Shown here: piece by piece, positions 24,841 to 32,706 of the stretch
Layout: every line of letters starts with the position of its first letter
How positions within the stretch are numbered: the first letter of the stretch is position 1
Assembly: GCF_006974125.1 (NCBI RefSeq)
Contig: NZ_CP037858.1
Location: 4,402,001-4,466,000, forward strand
Origin: Stenotrophomonas maltophilia
GTDB lineage: Bacteria; Pseudomonadota; Gammaproteobacteria; Xanthomonadales; Xanthomonadaceae
Direction: 5' to 3'
Length of the DNA stretch: 64,000 nucleotides
Notes under the pieces: model-generated
What the model was told of the DNA's origin: nothing
The model's database searches: none
Seen by the model: the letters and a program-made list of their open reading frames with translations, nothing else
Program-made: the position numbers and the translations under genes

Positions 24841-25569
24841 ATGCGTCCGACCGCCTCTGCCGCCCTGCTGGGCACCCTGCTGTTGCTGCTGGCGCCGTTG
24901 GCCGCCCGCAGCGCGGACTGCGCGCCCGATCCTGGCGCATCGTTGCGGTCGGCGCTGATGACTCCGGGCTTCCTGCAGGCTCATCCTGACCTGCACTGGC
25001 GCGAGCTGGGCCTGCAGTCGTGGCGCCAGGGCCGGCCCGATCATGCGCTGGTGCGCTTCAAGCGGGCGGCCGCGCACGCCGACAAGCTGTCGCAGTCGCT
25101 GGTCGCGCGCATGTACCAGGAGGGCACGGGTACTGCCCCTGATCCCGTGCTGGCCTACATCTGGATGGACCTGGCCGCCGAACGCGGCTACCGCGACCTG
25201 TTGCTGGAGCGCGAGCGCTACTGGAACCGCCTGGATGCCGCGCAGCGGCAACGGGTGCTCAGCGAAGGGCCGGCGCTGTATGCGGCCTACGGCGATGCCA
25301 CGGCCAAGCCGCGCATGGAGGCAGCCATACGCGTGGACCGCAGCCGCATGACCGGCAGCCGTACCGGCTGGGTCAGCTCGATGCTGCAGGTGGAACTGTC
25401 CGACGGCCCGGAAGCCGGCTGGCCGACCCGTGGCGACGACTACTATCGCGATGCCTACTGGGACCCTGCGGCGTACTGGTGCATGCAGGACCGCATCTGG
25501 GAACAGGAATTCCGCGGCCGCAGCGTCGAGGTCGGCCCGCTCAGTCCCGTTGAAGGCGCGGGGCGCTGA
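24841..25569 (+). CDS. Secreted Sel1-like-repeat protein, first of a tandem pair
   Basis: A protein of 242 residues with a signal peptide (ending about LAARSADC). It has one clear Sel1-like unit, in which SQSLVARMYQEGTGTAPDPVLAYIWMDLAAERG is typical. The preceding helix (RQGRPDHALVRFKRAAAHADK) looks like another unit. The C-terminal part (DDYYRDAYWDPAAYWCMQDRIWEQ) is rich in Tyr and Trp and is shared with the next gene. Such repeats bind proteins. It should be periplasmic. The genes follow in the order Sel1-Sel1-tdk, with gaps of 39 and 9 bp, so one operon is likely. Confidence 0.8.
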   Translation: MRPTASAALLGTLLLLLAPLAARSADCAPDPGASLRSALMTPGFLQAHPDLHWRELGLQSWRQGRPDHALVRFKRAAAHADKLSQSLVARMYQEGTGTAPDPVLAYIWMDLAAERGYRDLLLERERYWNRLDAAQRQRVLSEGPALYAAYGDATAKPRMEAAIRVDRSRMTGSRTGWVSSMLQVELSDGPEAGWPTRGDDYYRDAYWDPAAYWCMQDRIWEQEFRGRSVEVGPLSPVEGAGR

Positions 25570-25608
25570 CGTTCGTATTTCCATAGCCATTGCCAGGAGG
25601 GCGATCAT

Positions 25609-26337
25609 ATGAAAGCGAAGCACGCTCCACTCTGCCTGCTGCTGGGCCTGTCGATGGCCGCTGCCGTGACCGCCAGGGAATGTCCGGTGGAGGCCCCGCG
25701 GCAGATCCCGCCAACCGTCCTGACCGGAGGCTTCTTCGATGCCCATCCGGACCTGTTCTGGCGCAGCATGGCCCAGCAGGCCGAACGGGACAAACAGCCC
25801 GCCAGGGCGCTGGACTACTACAAGCGTTCGGCGCGCTACGCCGACAAGTTTTCCCAGGCCATGGTGGCGCGTCTGTACCAGGAGGGCCTGGGTACCCGGG
25901 CCGATCCGGTGATGGCCTACATCTGGATGGACCTGGCCGCCGAGCGCATGTACCACGACTTCCTGGTGCTGCGGGAGCATTATTGGGCACGCCTGGACGC
26001 ACTCCAGCAGGCGCAGGCGGTCGAGCGCGGCCAGCAGGTCTATGCCGACTACGGCGACCGCGTAGCCAAGCCTCGCATGGAACGCGCCCTCAGGGACGGT
26101 CGCCAGCAGATCACCGGCAGCCGCCTCGGGTACGTAAGCTCCGGACTGATCGTCGTCCCCCGCCGCGGCAACGAGCAGGGCATCGCGACCCCGGGCAGCA
26201 TCGTCTACGACAACGACTACTGGCGCGCCGCCGACTACTGGTGCCTGCAGGACAACTACTGGCGCCCCGCGCGGACCCCCAGCGTCGAGATAGGACGGCC
26301 GGACACGGTCCGCGACGACAAGGCGGTGGGCGACTAG
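25609..26337 (+). CDS. Secreted Sel1-like-repeat protein, second of a tandem pair
   Basis: A protein of 242 residues, the same length as its neighbour. A signal peptide ends about AAVTAREC. The Sel1-like stretch SQAMVARLYQEGLGTRADPVMAYIWMDLAAERM matches the upstream paralogue closely. So does the end (NDYWRAADYWCLQDNYWRPA). The RMERALRDGRQQITGSRLGYVSS segment is also shared. The pair arose by local duplication. The conserved Cys and aromatic residues at the end suggest a fixed C-terminal fold. Function is unknown. tdk starts 9 bp after the stop. Confidence 0.8.
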   Translation: MKAKHAPLCLLLGLSMAAAVTARECPVEAPRQIPPTVLTGGFFDAHPDLFWRSMAQQAERDKQPARALDYYKRSARYADKFSQAMVARLYQEGLGTRADPVMAYIWMDLAAERMYHDFLVLREHYWARLDALQQAQAVERGQQVYADYGDRVAKPRMERALRDGRQQITGSRLGYVSSGLIVVPRRGNEQGIATPGSIVYDNDYWRAADYWCLQDNYWRPARTPSVEIGRPDTVRDDKAVGD

Positions 26338-26346
26338 AATTGGCCG

Positions 26347-26967
26347 ATGGCCAAGCTCTATTTCTACTATTCGGCGATGAACGCCGGCAAGACCACGACC
26401 CTGCTGCAGAGCGCGCACAACTACCGCGAACGCGGCATGCGGGTGGCGATCCTGACCCCGCGCCTGGATGATCGTGCCGGCGCTGGCGTGGTGGCCTCGC
26501 GGATCGGCCTGCGTGCCGACGGCATGGCCTTCGACCGTGACACCGACCTGCAGCATTGGGTCGAACAGGACCTGGCCACCAATGGCCCGATGGGCTGCGT
26601 GCTGGTGGATGAAGCACAGTTCCTCACCCGCGCCCAGGTCTGGCAACTCAGCGAGGTGGTCGACCAGCTGCGCATTCCGGTGCTGTGCTACGGCCTGCGC
26701 ACCGATTTCCGCGGCGAGCTGTTCGAGGGCAGCCAGTACCTGCTGGCCTGGGCCGACGAGATGCAGGAGATCAAGACCATCTGCCACAGCGGCAAGAAGG
26801 CAACGATGACGGTACGCGTGGACGAACATGGCCACGCGGTAAAGGATGGCCCGCAGGTGGAGATCGGTGGCAACGACCGCTACGTGTCGGTCAGCCGCGC
26901 GGAGTTCAAGAAGATCACCCGCGGTGAAGGACGGATCGACCCGGCGCAGGCGCCCCTGCCGCTGTAA
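26347..26967 (+). CDS. tdk: Thymidine kinase
   Basis: A protein of 206 residues that phosphorylates thymidine in salvage. The P-loop is [10 protein letters not shown] (residues 8-17), and the catalytic Glu is E89 in [16 protein letters not shown] and [17 protein letters not shown] are family stretches. E. coli-type enzymes hold zinc with Cys-x-Cys plus a later Cys and His. Here only the first Cys remains (ICHSGKKA), and the later pair is Ser and Glu. So the zinc-binding lobe appears altered. It is last in the operon behind the Sel1-like pair. Confidence 0.95.
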   Translation: MAKLYFYYSAMNAGKTTTLLQSAHNYRERGMRVAILTPRLDDRAGAGVVASRIGLRADGMAFDRDTDLQHWVEQDLATNGPMGCVLVDEAQFLTRAQVWQLSEVVDQLRIPVLCYGLRTDFRGELFEGSQYLLAWADEMQEIKTICHSGKKATMTVRVDEHGHAVKDGPQVEIGGNDRYVSVSRAEFKKITRGEGRIDPAQAPLPL

Positions 26968-27063
26968 AGGGTGTTCTTTTGCAGGGCTTGCAGCCCTGCA
27001 CCTGCAGAAGCAACGGCAACGGCAACAGCAACGGCAACAGCAACAGCTGGCATTCCGTGGGAT

Positions 27064-27165
27064 GGCGGGGCACTGTGGGTGTGCGGGGACGGCGCAAGTA
27101 CGTCCATGTAGCCTTGGTCGCCGCATCCATGCGGCTCACACCCCGCAAACCCACAGTGCCCCGCC
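27064..27165 (-). repeat. Long-arm palindromic element B (52-nt core)
   Basis: Arms 27064-27088 and 27141-27165 pair at 24 of 25 positions. The 52-nt core (27089-27140) is close to that of element A, although the arms differ. Read on the minus strand it gives hairpin 1 (CCGC-ATGGAT-GCGG) and hairpin 2 (TAC-ATGGAC-GTA). In this sense it would lie in the 3' extension of the opgD transcript. Confidence 0.88.
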
Positions 27166-27238
27166 TTCGACAGTTGGCCGGCGGCCAGTAGATCCACGCC
27201 ATGCGTGGATGAAATCGTCAGATATCGAATCAAGTTCC

Positions 27239-27279
27239 GGGGTCAGATCCGTTTTCCTTCGGAAAACGGATCTGACCCC
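27239..27279. repeat. GGGGTCAGATCC palindrome, copy 1
   Basis: A perfect 19-bp inverted repeat with a 3-base loop at the centre of the mirror-image cluster. Its outer 12 bases GGGGTCAGATCC recur in near-perfect form at 35.9 and 61.5 kb, always between genes. Confidence 0.9.
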
Positions 27280-27315
27280 ATGAGCAATTCCAACAGATCG
27301 CGGAGGTCTGTCGAA

Positions 27316-27417
27316 GGCGGGGTGGGTCCGGTGGCGGGAGTGTCCGCGGCATGGATGCCGCGGCCAAGCCCCCATGGACGGGTTTACGGCGTCTCCCGCC
27401 ACCGGACCCACCCCGCC
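27316..27417 (+). repeat. Long-arm palindromic element C (52-nt core)
   Basis: Arms 27316-27340 and 27393-27417 pair perfectly over 25 bp. The core 27341-27392 has hairpin 1 (27344-27363, loop ATGGAT at 27351-27356) and hairpin 2 with loop ATGGAC at 27374-27379. Its orientation is opposite to element B, so the sense strand follows tdk transcription. The arms share only their outermost GC-rich bases with the arms of other copies. Confidence 0.9.
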
Positions 27418-27508
27418 CCCCTCAGGAAACCAGCTTCTGCTTCGGCTGTTGCTGTTGCTTTGGCCTCGGCAGGTGCAGGGCTGCAAGCCCTGCAAACCCG
27501 CACCCCTC

Positions 27509-29113
27509 TTAGTAAAGCGTGCGCTCCGGCGCGCCGGCCGGCGGTGGGGTGTACTGGTACAGCCAGGTCTCGGTGAGCGTCTTGCCACCACTGCGCAGGA
27601 ACAGGCGGATATCGATCTGCTCGGTGCTGCCTTCCGGCGGCACCAGGTCGAACATCGCGCGGTAACCGTTGATCTCGCGCAGCGGCCGCGCTGACACGAT
27701 CTCGACCCGGCCACGGCTGGCTTCCACCACCGCTTCAACCTCACCCTTGTCGATCAGCCTGGCCAGCTCACCGCCTTCGAAGTCCACCGCGAAGCGCCAG
27801 CTGAAGTACTCGCGCTTCTTGCCGACCACGCCGCCCAGGCCGGTGCGGCTGGCCACGCAGTGCGCCAGCGGCGGGCGCGCCGGCGGTTCGGCGCCCCAGT
27901 ACAGGCGGTAGCCGACCAGAAGTTCCTGGCCCGGCTGCGGCTTGTCCTTCGGGTTCCAGAACGCAACCATGTTGTCGAAGGTCTCGTCCACGGTGGGAAT
28001 CTCCACCAGCTGCACCGAACCTTCGCCCCACTCACCCTTGGGCTCTACCCACAGGCACGGGCGCTTCTCGTAGAACACGCCATCGTCCTGGTAATGATCG
28101 AAGTTGCGGTCACGCTGCAGCAGGCCGAAACCACGCGGGTTGCGGTCCACGAACATGTTGAAGCGCAGGTTGCGCGGGTTCAGCAGCGGCCGCCAGATCC
28201 ACTCGCCGGCACCGGTCCACAGCGACAGGCCGTCGGTATCGTGGATCTCCGGGCGCCAGTCCCATGCCATGCGGCGATCGTTCTCGCCCACCTGGTACAT
28301 GCTGGTGCACGGGGCGATGCCCAACCGCTCGATCGCCTTGCGCGGGTACAGCGCGCTGTCGATGTCCATCAGCAGCACGTCGCCGTTGGTGATCGCGAAG
28401 CGATAGGCACCGGCCACGCTGGGCGAATCCAGCAGGCCATAGACCACGATCGTTTCAGAATCCGCCGACGGCTGTTCCAGGTAGTAGGCGATGAAATCGG
28501 GGAATTCCTCCGGCTTGCCCATGCCGGTGTCGATCGCCAGGCCACGCGCGGACTGGCCGTACTGGCCTTCCTTGCCGACCGCGCGGAAGTAGCTGGCGCC
28601 AAGGAAGGCGGCGAAGTCGCGGTCGGTGTCCTTGCGGGTGTTGAGGCGGAAACCGGCGAAGCCGAGATCCGCCGGCAGCTCGCCGTCCTTGATGCCGCTC
28701 TTGCCGTAGTTGAACGCCGCGCCGTCATAGGCCAGCTCCTGCGCCTTGCCGTCGACCACGTCGAACATGCGTACCGGCGAGTGGAAGTACAGGCCCAGGT
28801 GGAAGAACTTGGCCTGGAACTTGCCCGGCTGGTCAGCCCACAGCGCATGGTCCTGGCGGTAACCGATCGACTGGTACTGATCCCAGTCCAGGCCTTCCAG
28901 GCGGCCCGGCAGCACCCGCTTGTGGCTCTTGTAGGGCGCCTGTGCCAGCGCGCGCGCCTGGCCCTTCAGGGTGGCGAAGTCGAACGGCTGCGGCTGGCCG
29001 AGGCGGCGCAGGCCCATCTGGCCACTCTTGCTGGCCGCGCACGCGGGCAGGGACGGCAGGCCGAATGCAGCCAGGGCGAGGGAGGCATTGCGGATGAAGT
29101 CGCGTCGTTGCAT
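27509..29113 (-). CDS. opgD: Glucan biosynthesis protein D (periplasmic glucan)
   Basis: A protein of 534 residues, near the ~550 of E. coli OpgD. It shapes osmoregulated periplasmic glucans. The N-terminus has a twin-arginine signal (RRDFIRNASLALAAFG), so it is exported folded by Tat. Family blocks include FHLGLYFHSPVRMFDVVDG, the NPRNLRFNMFVDRNPRGFGLLQRDR region and the YEKRPCLWVEPKGEWGEGSVQLVEIPT region. No opgG/H partner is next to it. It is convergent with tdk across the repeat cluster. Confidence 0.95.
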   Translation of the reverse strand: MQRRDFIRNASLALAAFGLPSLPACAASKSGQMGLRRLGQPQPFDFATLKGQARALAQAPYKSHKRVLPGRLEGLDWDQYQSIGYRQDHALWADQPGKFQAKFFHLGLYFHSPVRMFDVVDGKAQELAYDGAAFNYGKSGIKDGELPADLGFAGFRLNTRKDTDRDFAAFLGASYFRAVGKEGQYGQSARGLAIDTGMGKPEEFPDFIAYYLEQPSADSETIVVYGLLDSPSVAGAYRFAITNGDVLLMDIDSALYPRKAIERLGIAPCTSMYQVGENDRRMAWDWRPEIHDTDGLSLWTGAGEWIWRPLLNPRNLRFNMFVDRNPRGFGLLQRDRNFDHYQDDGVFYEKRPCLWVEPKGEWGEGSVQLVEIPTVDETFDNMVAFWNPKDKPQPGQELLVGYRLYWGAEPPARPPLAHCVASRTGLGGVVGKKREYFSWRFAVDFEGGELARLIDKGEVEAVVEASRGRVEIVSARPLREINGYRAMFDLVPPEGSTEQIDIRLFLRSGGKTLTETWLYQYTPPPAGAPERTLY

Positions 29114-29218
29114 GCAGGCGCGTCAGGCACAGAAGGAAGGTCGGCCATCATAGGCAGACAAACGTTAACGGGCAGCGGAGACGTGCCCTGCCCGTTCAGC
29201 TGCCGCTGGCCACCCGGC

Positions 29219-30031
29219 TCAGCGCTGGCAGTGGCTGCACCAGACGCTGGCACGTTGGCCGATGGTGGCGTGCTTCAGCGCGCGGCCACAGTTCGGGCAC
29301 GGCAGGCCATCGCGGCCGTACACCAGCAGTTCCTGCTCGAAGTAGCCCGGCGCGCCATCGGGGCTGATGAAGTCGCGCAGGGTGGTGCCACCCCGGGTGA
29401 TGGCGTAGCCGAGGATCTCCTTCACCGCATCAGCCAGCCGCTGGTAGCGCTCGCGCGAGATCTTCCCGGCCTCGCGCAGCGGGCTGATGCCGGCCTTGAA
29501 CAGGCTCTCGGCAGCGTAGATGTTGCCCACGCCCACCACCACCGCCTGGTCCATCAGGAAGGTCTTCACCGGCGCGCTGCGGCCACGGCTGCGGGCGAAC
29601 AGGTAATCGCCGTCGAAGGCATCGTCCAGCGGCTCCGGGCCCAGCCCCTGCAGCAGCGGATGGATCTCGCCGGCCGGCTGCCACAGCAGGCTGCCGAAGC
29701 GGCGCGGGTCGTTGAAGCGCAGCAGGCGGCCGTTGTCCAGGCTGATGTCGACGTGGTCGTGGGCACGCACCGGCGTATCACCGGGCAGCACGCGCAGGCT
29801 GCCGGACATGCCCAGGTGCAGCACCGCGCTGCCGATGGCGGTATCCAGCAGCAGGTACTTGGCGCGGCGACGGATCTCCTCGATGCGCTGTCCCGGCAGC
29901 AGCTCGGCCACTTCCGGTGGAATCGGCCAGCGCAGATCGGCCCGGCGCAGGATCACGCCATGCACGCGGCGGCCCTGCAGGTGCGGCGCCAGGCCGCGGC
30001 GGGTGGTTTCGACTTCGGGCAGTTCAGGCAT
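29219..30031 (-). CDS. mutM: Formamidopyrimidine-DNA glycosylase (Fpg)
   Basis: A protein of 270 residues that removes 8-oxoguanine and formamidopyrimidines. Pro2-Glu3 ([13 protein letters not shown]) form the catalytic N-terminus after Met removal. The family helix-two-turn-helix [18 protein letters not shown] is present. The C-terminal zinc finger has the Cys pairs CPNC and CSHC. It lies 42 bp downstream of the EF-hand gene on the same strand, with a palindrome in the gap. Confidence 0.97.
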   Translation of the reverse strand: MPELPEVETTRRGLAPHLQGRRVHGVILRRADLRWPIPPEVAELLPGQRIEEIRRRAKYLLLDTAIGSAVLHLGMSGSLRVLPGDTPVRAHDHVDISLDNGRLLRFNDPRRFGSLLWQPAGEIHPLLQGLGPEPLDDAFDGDYLFARSRGRSAPVKTFLMDQAVVVGVGNIYAAESLFKAGISPLREAGKISRERYQRLADAVKEILGYAITRGGTTLRDFISPDGAPGYFEQELLVYGRDGLPCPNCGRALKHATIGQRASVWCSHCQR

Positions 30032-30042
30032 GGGGTGATTCT

Positions 30043-30061
30043 ACGCCGGGCCATGCCCGGC
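30043..30061. repeat. Short palindrome CGCCGGGC..GCCCGGCG
   Basis: A near-perfect palindrome in the 42-bp gap between the EF-hand gene and mutM. The same GCCGGGC-CAT-GCCCGGC core, with a GTAG head, occurs at 51.0 and 51.9 kb, so it is a further REP variant. Confidence 0.65.
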
Positions 30062-30073
30062 GATGGTGCAGCG

Positions 30074-30406
30074 TCAGCGCGGCGGTGCCGCCAGTTCACG
30101 CGCATCCAGAAAGCCATCACCGTTGGCGTCCTGTGTGTGGAAGCGCTGCACGATCACCTGCCGCTGCTGCTCGCGGCTGATCGCCTTGCCCTTGCCGCCG
30201 GGCAGCTCGTGGGCGCTCAGCACACCGTCACCATTGCGGTCCATGCGGTCGAAGGCGTACAGCATCCACTGCACGTACTCGGCCTCGCTCACCCGGCCGT
30301 CGCCATCGCTGTCCATCCGCTGCAGGTAGCTGGCGGTGTCGGTGACCTGGGCCAGCGCCGCACCCGGCAGCAGCACCGCCAGCAGAACCCCGTACCCTGC
30401 CCTCAC
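30074..30406 (-). CDS. Small secreted EF-hand protein
   Basis: About 110 residues from a GTG start at 30406 that overlaps the desaturase stop (GTGA). A signal peptide ends at about LPGAALAQ. Three calcium loops follow: DSDGDGRVSEAEY, DRNGDGVLSAHEL and DANGDGFLDAREL, all with Asp/Asn/Gly/Glu at the right places. It is probably periplasmic and binds Ca2+. The overlap means it should be made with the desaturase. A longer upstream frame exists but would have no signal sequence in place, so I reject it. Confidence 0.85.
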   Translation of the reverse strand: MRAGYGVLLAVLLPGAALAQVTDTASYLQRMDSDGDGRVSEAEYVQWMLYAFDRMDRNGDGVLSAHELPGGKGKAISREQQRQVIVQRFHTQDANGDGFLDARELAAPPR

Positions 30407-31605
30407 GCGCCCACCAGGCTGTAGCCCTTCAACCGTGCGGCGTAGGCCTGCAAGGCGGCGATACCGCTCTCCTCCGCCTCGCGGCACCAGGCCTGCAGCT
30501 GGTGCAGGCGCTCGGCCGCGTCGTGGCCGCGCGCTTCCAGCAACGCGGCCAAACGCCCGCGGTACTCGACCAGGGTACGGATGCGTGGCCGCTGTGCCAC
30601 CCATTCGCTGAGCTGGGCGCGGCTGTCCGGCTTCAACCAGCGGCCATCATTGACCAGGCCACGGCGCAGACGGCGCGGCAGCAGACGGCGCAGCTTGGCC
30701 CCCGCATGGGCGGCTTCCTCGCGCAGGGCCGGCATGAACACATTGCGCTGGTAGTCGGTCATCGCCTGGAAGCGGTGCGAGAGCAGCGCCTTCAGGGTTT
30801 CGGCATCGGGCACGGCGATGTTCGGGCGTACGTCCATGGCCGGTGCAACGCGCAGCACCTTGGCCAGGCGCAGCGCCTGCAGCAGACGGATCGCACTCCA
30901 GCCGATGTCGAACTCCCAGCGCCGCATCGCGAAGCGCGCCGAACTGGGGAAGGCATGATGGTTGTTGTGCAGCTCCTCACCCCCGATCCAGACCCCCCAC
31001 GGTGTGAGGTTGGTGGAGGTATCGGCCGACTCGTAGTTGCGGTAGCCCCACCAGTGGCCGAGGCCGTTGACCACGCCGGCCGCCCAGAACGGGATCCACG
31101 CCATCTGGATCGCCCACAGGGCGACGCCAGGCAGGCCAAACAACACGGTATTGATCGCGAACAGCAGCACCGGCCCCAACGTGGCATGCGGGGTATACAG
31201 GTGGCGCTCGATCGCATCATCCGGGGTGCCACGCCCGTACTGCTCGATGTCCGCGCGCATGCCGCGCGCTTCGCGGTACAGCTCCACGCCATGCCAGAAC
31301 ACCTTGCCGATGCCACGGGTGACCGGGCTGTGCGGATCGTCCTCGGTTTCCACCTTGGCGTGGTGCTTGCGATGGATGGCGACCCATTCGCGGGTGATCA
31401 TCGAGGTGGTCAGCCACAGCCAGAAGCGGAACACATGGGCCAGCGCCGGGTGGAAGTCGACCCCGCGATGGGCCTGGCTGCGGTGCAGGTACAGGGTCAC
31501 CGAGAAGATGGTGATCTGGGTGAAGACCAGCAGCACCGCCAACATGGCCCACCAGCCCAGGCCCAGCACACCACCGGTCAACAGGGACATCAGGGCATCG
31601 GGCAT
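30403..31605 (-). CDS. Acyl-lipid/acyl-CoA delta-9-type fatty-acid desaturase
   Basis: A protein of 400 residues from the ATG at 31605, behind GGAGAG. It is an integral membrane di-iron enzyme that introduces a double bond into acyl chains. The three His boxes are HRSQAH, HRKHH and HNNHH. Hydrophobic segments surround them (LGLGWWAMLAVLLVFTQ; FAINTVLFGLPGVALWAI). The last ~130 residues are a helical, charged tail beyond the desaturase fold. It is divergent from an ABC ATPase gene and overlaps the EF-hand gene. Confidence 0.92.
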   Translation of the reverse strand: MPDALMSLLTGGVLGLGWWAMLAVLLVFTQITIFSVTLYLHRSQAHRGVDFHPALAHVFRFWLWLTTSMITREWVAIHRKHHAKVETEDDPHSPVTRGIGKVFWHGVELYREARGMRADIEQYGRGTPDDAIERHLYTPHATLGPVLLFAINTVLFGLPGVALWAIQMAWIPFWAAGVVNGLGHWWGYRNYESADTSTNLTPWGVWIGGEELHNNHHAFPSSARFAMRRWEFDIGWSAIRLLQALRLAKVLRVAPAMDVRPNIAVPDAETLKALLSHRFQAMTDYQRNVFMPALREEAAHAGAKLRRLLPRRLRRGLVNDGRWLKPDSRAQLSEWVAQRPRIRTLVEYRGRLAALLEARGHDAAERLHQLQAWCREAEESGIAALQAYAARLKGYSLVGA

Positions 31606-31756
31606 GGCGGCTCTCCGTATCGACGCGGGGATGGCAGACATCATGGGCGCTTGCGTTGCAAACTGCATCCCTGCGGCGGTGATTGCCACCGTCATCCGTG
31701 GCACCGTTCACAGTTGGGGACCTGAGTTGTCGAGCCTTGATCCACGCGCCAGCACC

Positions 31757-32578
31757 ATGACCGCCGCCCCGCCCGTCGCGGAGCTGCCCCCCTTGATCGA
31801 ACTGGACCACGCCACCGTGGTGCGCGGCCAGGTGAAGGTGCTGCACGGGCTCAGCCTGCGCATCGCGCAGGGCCAGCACACCGCCCTGCTCGGCCCCAAC
31901 GGCTGTGGCAAATCGACCTTCATCAAGCTGATCACCCGCGAGCTGTATCCGCTGGCGCAGGTCGACGGCTCGGTGGCCGTGAAGGTGCTGGGCCAGAACC
32001 GCTGGCAGGTGGACCGGCTGCGCTCGCAGCTGGGCATCGTCACCGGCGACCTCAGCAGCAACCTGGCCGACATGCCGGGGCTGACCGTGGAGCAGGCCGT
32101 GCTGTCCGGCTTCTTTGCCAGCTACGTGGTGCCGGCCTTCCGCGAGGTGACCGTCGACATGCGTGCACGCGTCGGCGAGACGCTGGCGATGACCGGCGCG
32201 CTGTCGCTGCGTGAACGCGCCTACGCCGAGCTGTCGGCCGGCGAGACCCGCCGGGTGCTGATCGCCCGCGCGCTGGTCAACCGGCCGCAGGCGCTGCTGT
32301 TGGACGAGCCCTCCACCGGTCTGGACCTGGTCGCCCGCGAACAGCTGGTGGCGACCATGCGGGTGCTGGCCCAGCAGGGCATCACCCTGGTGCTGGTAAC
32401 CCACCACATCGAAGAGATCATTCCCGAGATCGAGCGGGTGGTGCTGCTGCGCGATGGCCGGATACTGGCCGACGGCACCCGCGCCGAGCTGCTGCGCAAC
32501 GAACCGCTGTCGGCGGTGTTCGGCGGCGCGATCACCGTGTGTGAGCAGGAAGGCCGGCTGACCGCGTACGCGGGATAA
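31757..32578 (+). CDS. ABC transporter ATP-binding protein, single subunit
   Basis: A protein of 273 residues. It has Walker A GPNGCGKST, signature LSAGETRR, Walker B ALLLDEP and the switch His (LVTHHIEE). The layout resembles the stand-alone YlmA/ModF-like ATPases and metal-type cassettes. No permease or binding protein is adjacent. So it may work with a partner elsewhere or in a non-transport role. The ATG at 31757 is used; it is divergent from the desaturase gene with a ~150-bp shared promoter region. Confidence 0.85.
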   Translation: MTAAPPVAELPPLIELDHATVVRGQVKVLHGLSLRIAQGQHTALLGPNGCGKSTFIKLITRELYPLAQVDGSVAVKVLGQNRWQVDRLRSQLGIVTGDLSSNLADMPGLTVEQAVLSGFFASYVVPAFREVTVDMRARVGETLAMTGALSLRERAYAELSAGETRRVLIARALVNRPQALLLDEPSTGLDLVAREQLVATMRVLAQQGITLVLVTHHIEEIIPEIERVVLLRDGRILADGTRAELLRNEPLSAVFGGAITVCEQEGRLTAYAG

Positions 32579-32591
32579 TCGACATGCCACT

Positions 32592-32661
32592 GTAGAGCCG
32601 AGCCTATGCTCGGCTGCTCCTGGCCGCGGGGAACGGCAGCCGAGCATAGGCTCGGCTCTAC
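32592..32661. repeat. Double GTAG palindrome forming a long hairpin
   Basis: Two units headed by GTAGAGCCGAGC face each other (32592-32619 and 32636-32661) around a GC-rich loop. The whole can fold as one stem of about 26 bp, with each half also a hairpin. It sits between the convergent ABC ATPase and DUF4785 genes and could stop transcription from both. Confidence 0.88.
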
Positions 32662-32706
32662 AGAAAACGGTGCAGCGGGCCGGAACGCGGCCCGCCGCAC
32701 GCAACC

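Larger units (their letters stand above)
26981..27493. repeat. Mirror-image repeat cluster between tdk and opgD
   Basis: This 513-bp gap region reads the same from both ends. The outer 25 bp are an exact inverted repeat (26981-27005 against 27469-27493), each containing a GCAGGGC hairpin. Inside are a GCAAC/GCAACA hexamer tract (27006-27052) and its GTTGC mirror (27430-27463). Then come element B and its mirror element C, with the GGGGTCAGATCC palindrome near the centre. A further GTAG-headed palindrome is at 27188-27210. The midpoints of the nested pairs all fall within 27236-27260. No gene is seen in the region. Confidence 0.85.

Noticed and set aside
27006..27052. Short tandem GCAAC/GCAACA units as a possible CRISPR array
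   Set aside because: The units are 6 bp without spacers; this is a simple repeat tract.
24805..27126. A long minus-strand frame opposite the Sel1-like genes and tdk
   Set aside because: It runs through three well-supported genes and the repeat cluster and has composition of an antisense shadow.
12172..27417. Long-arm elements as MITEs with terminal inverted repeats
   Set aside because: The arms, which would be the terminal repeats, are mostly not conserved between copies, while the core is; no target duplications are visible.
27860..30424. An 854-codon plus-strand frame opposite opgD and mutM
   Set aside because: It lies antisense to two clear genes and contains no recognisable domain.
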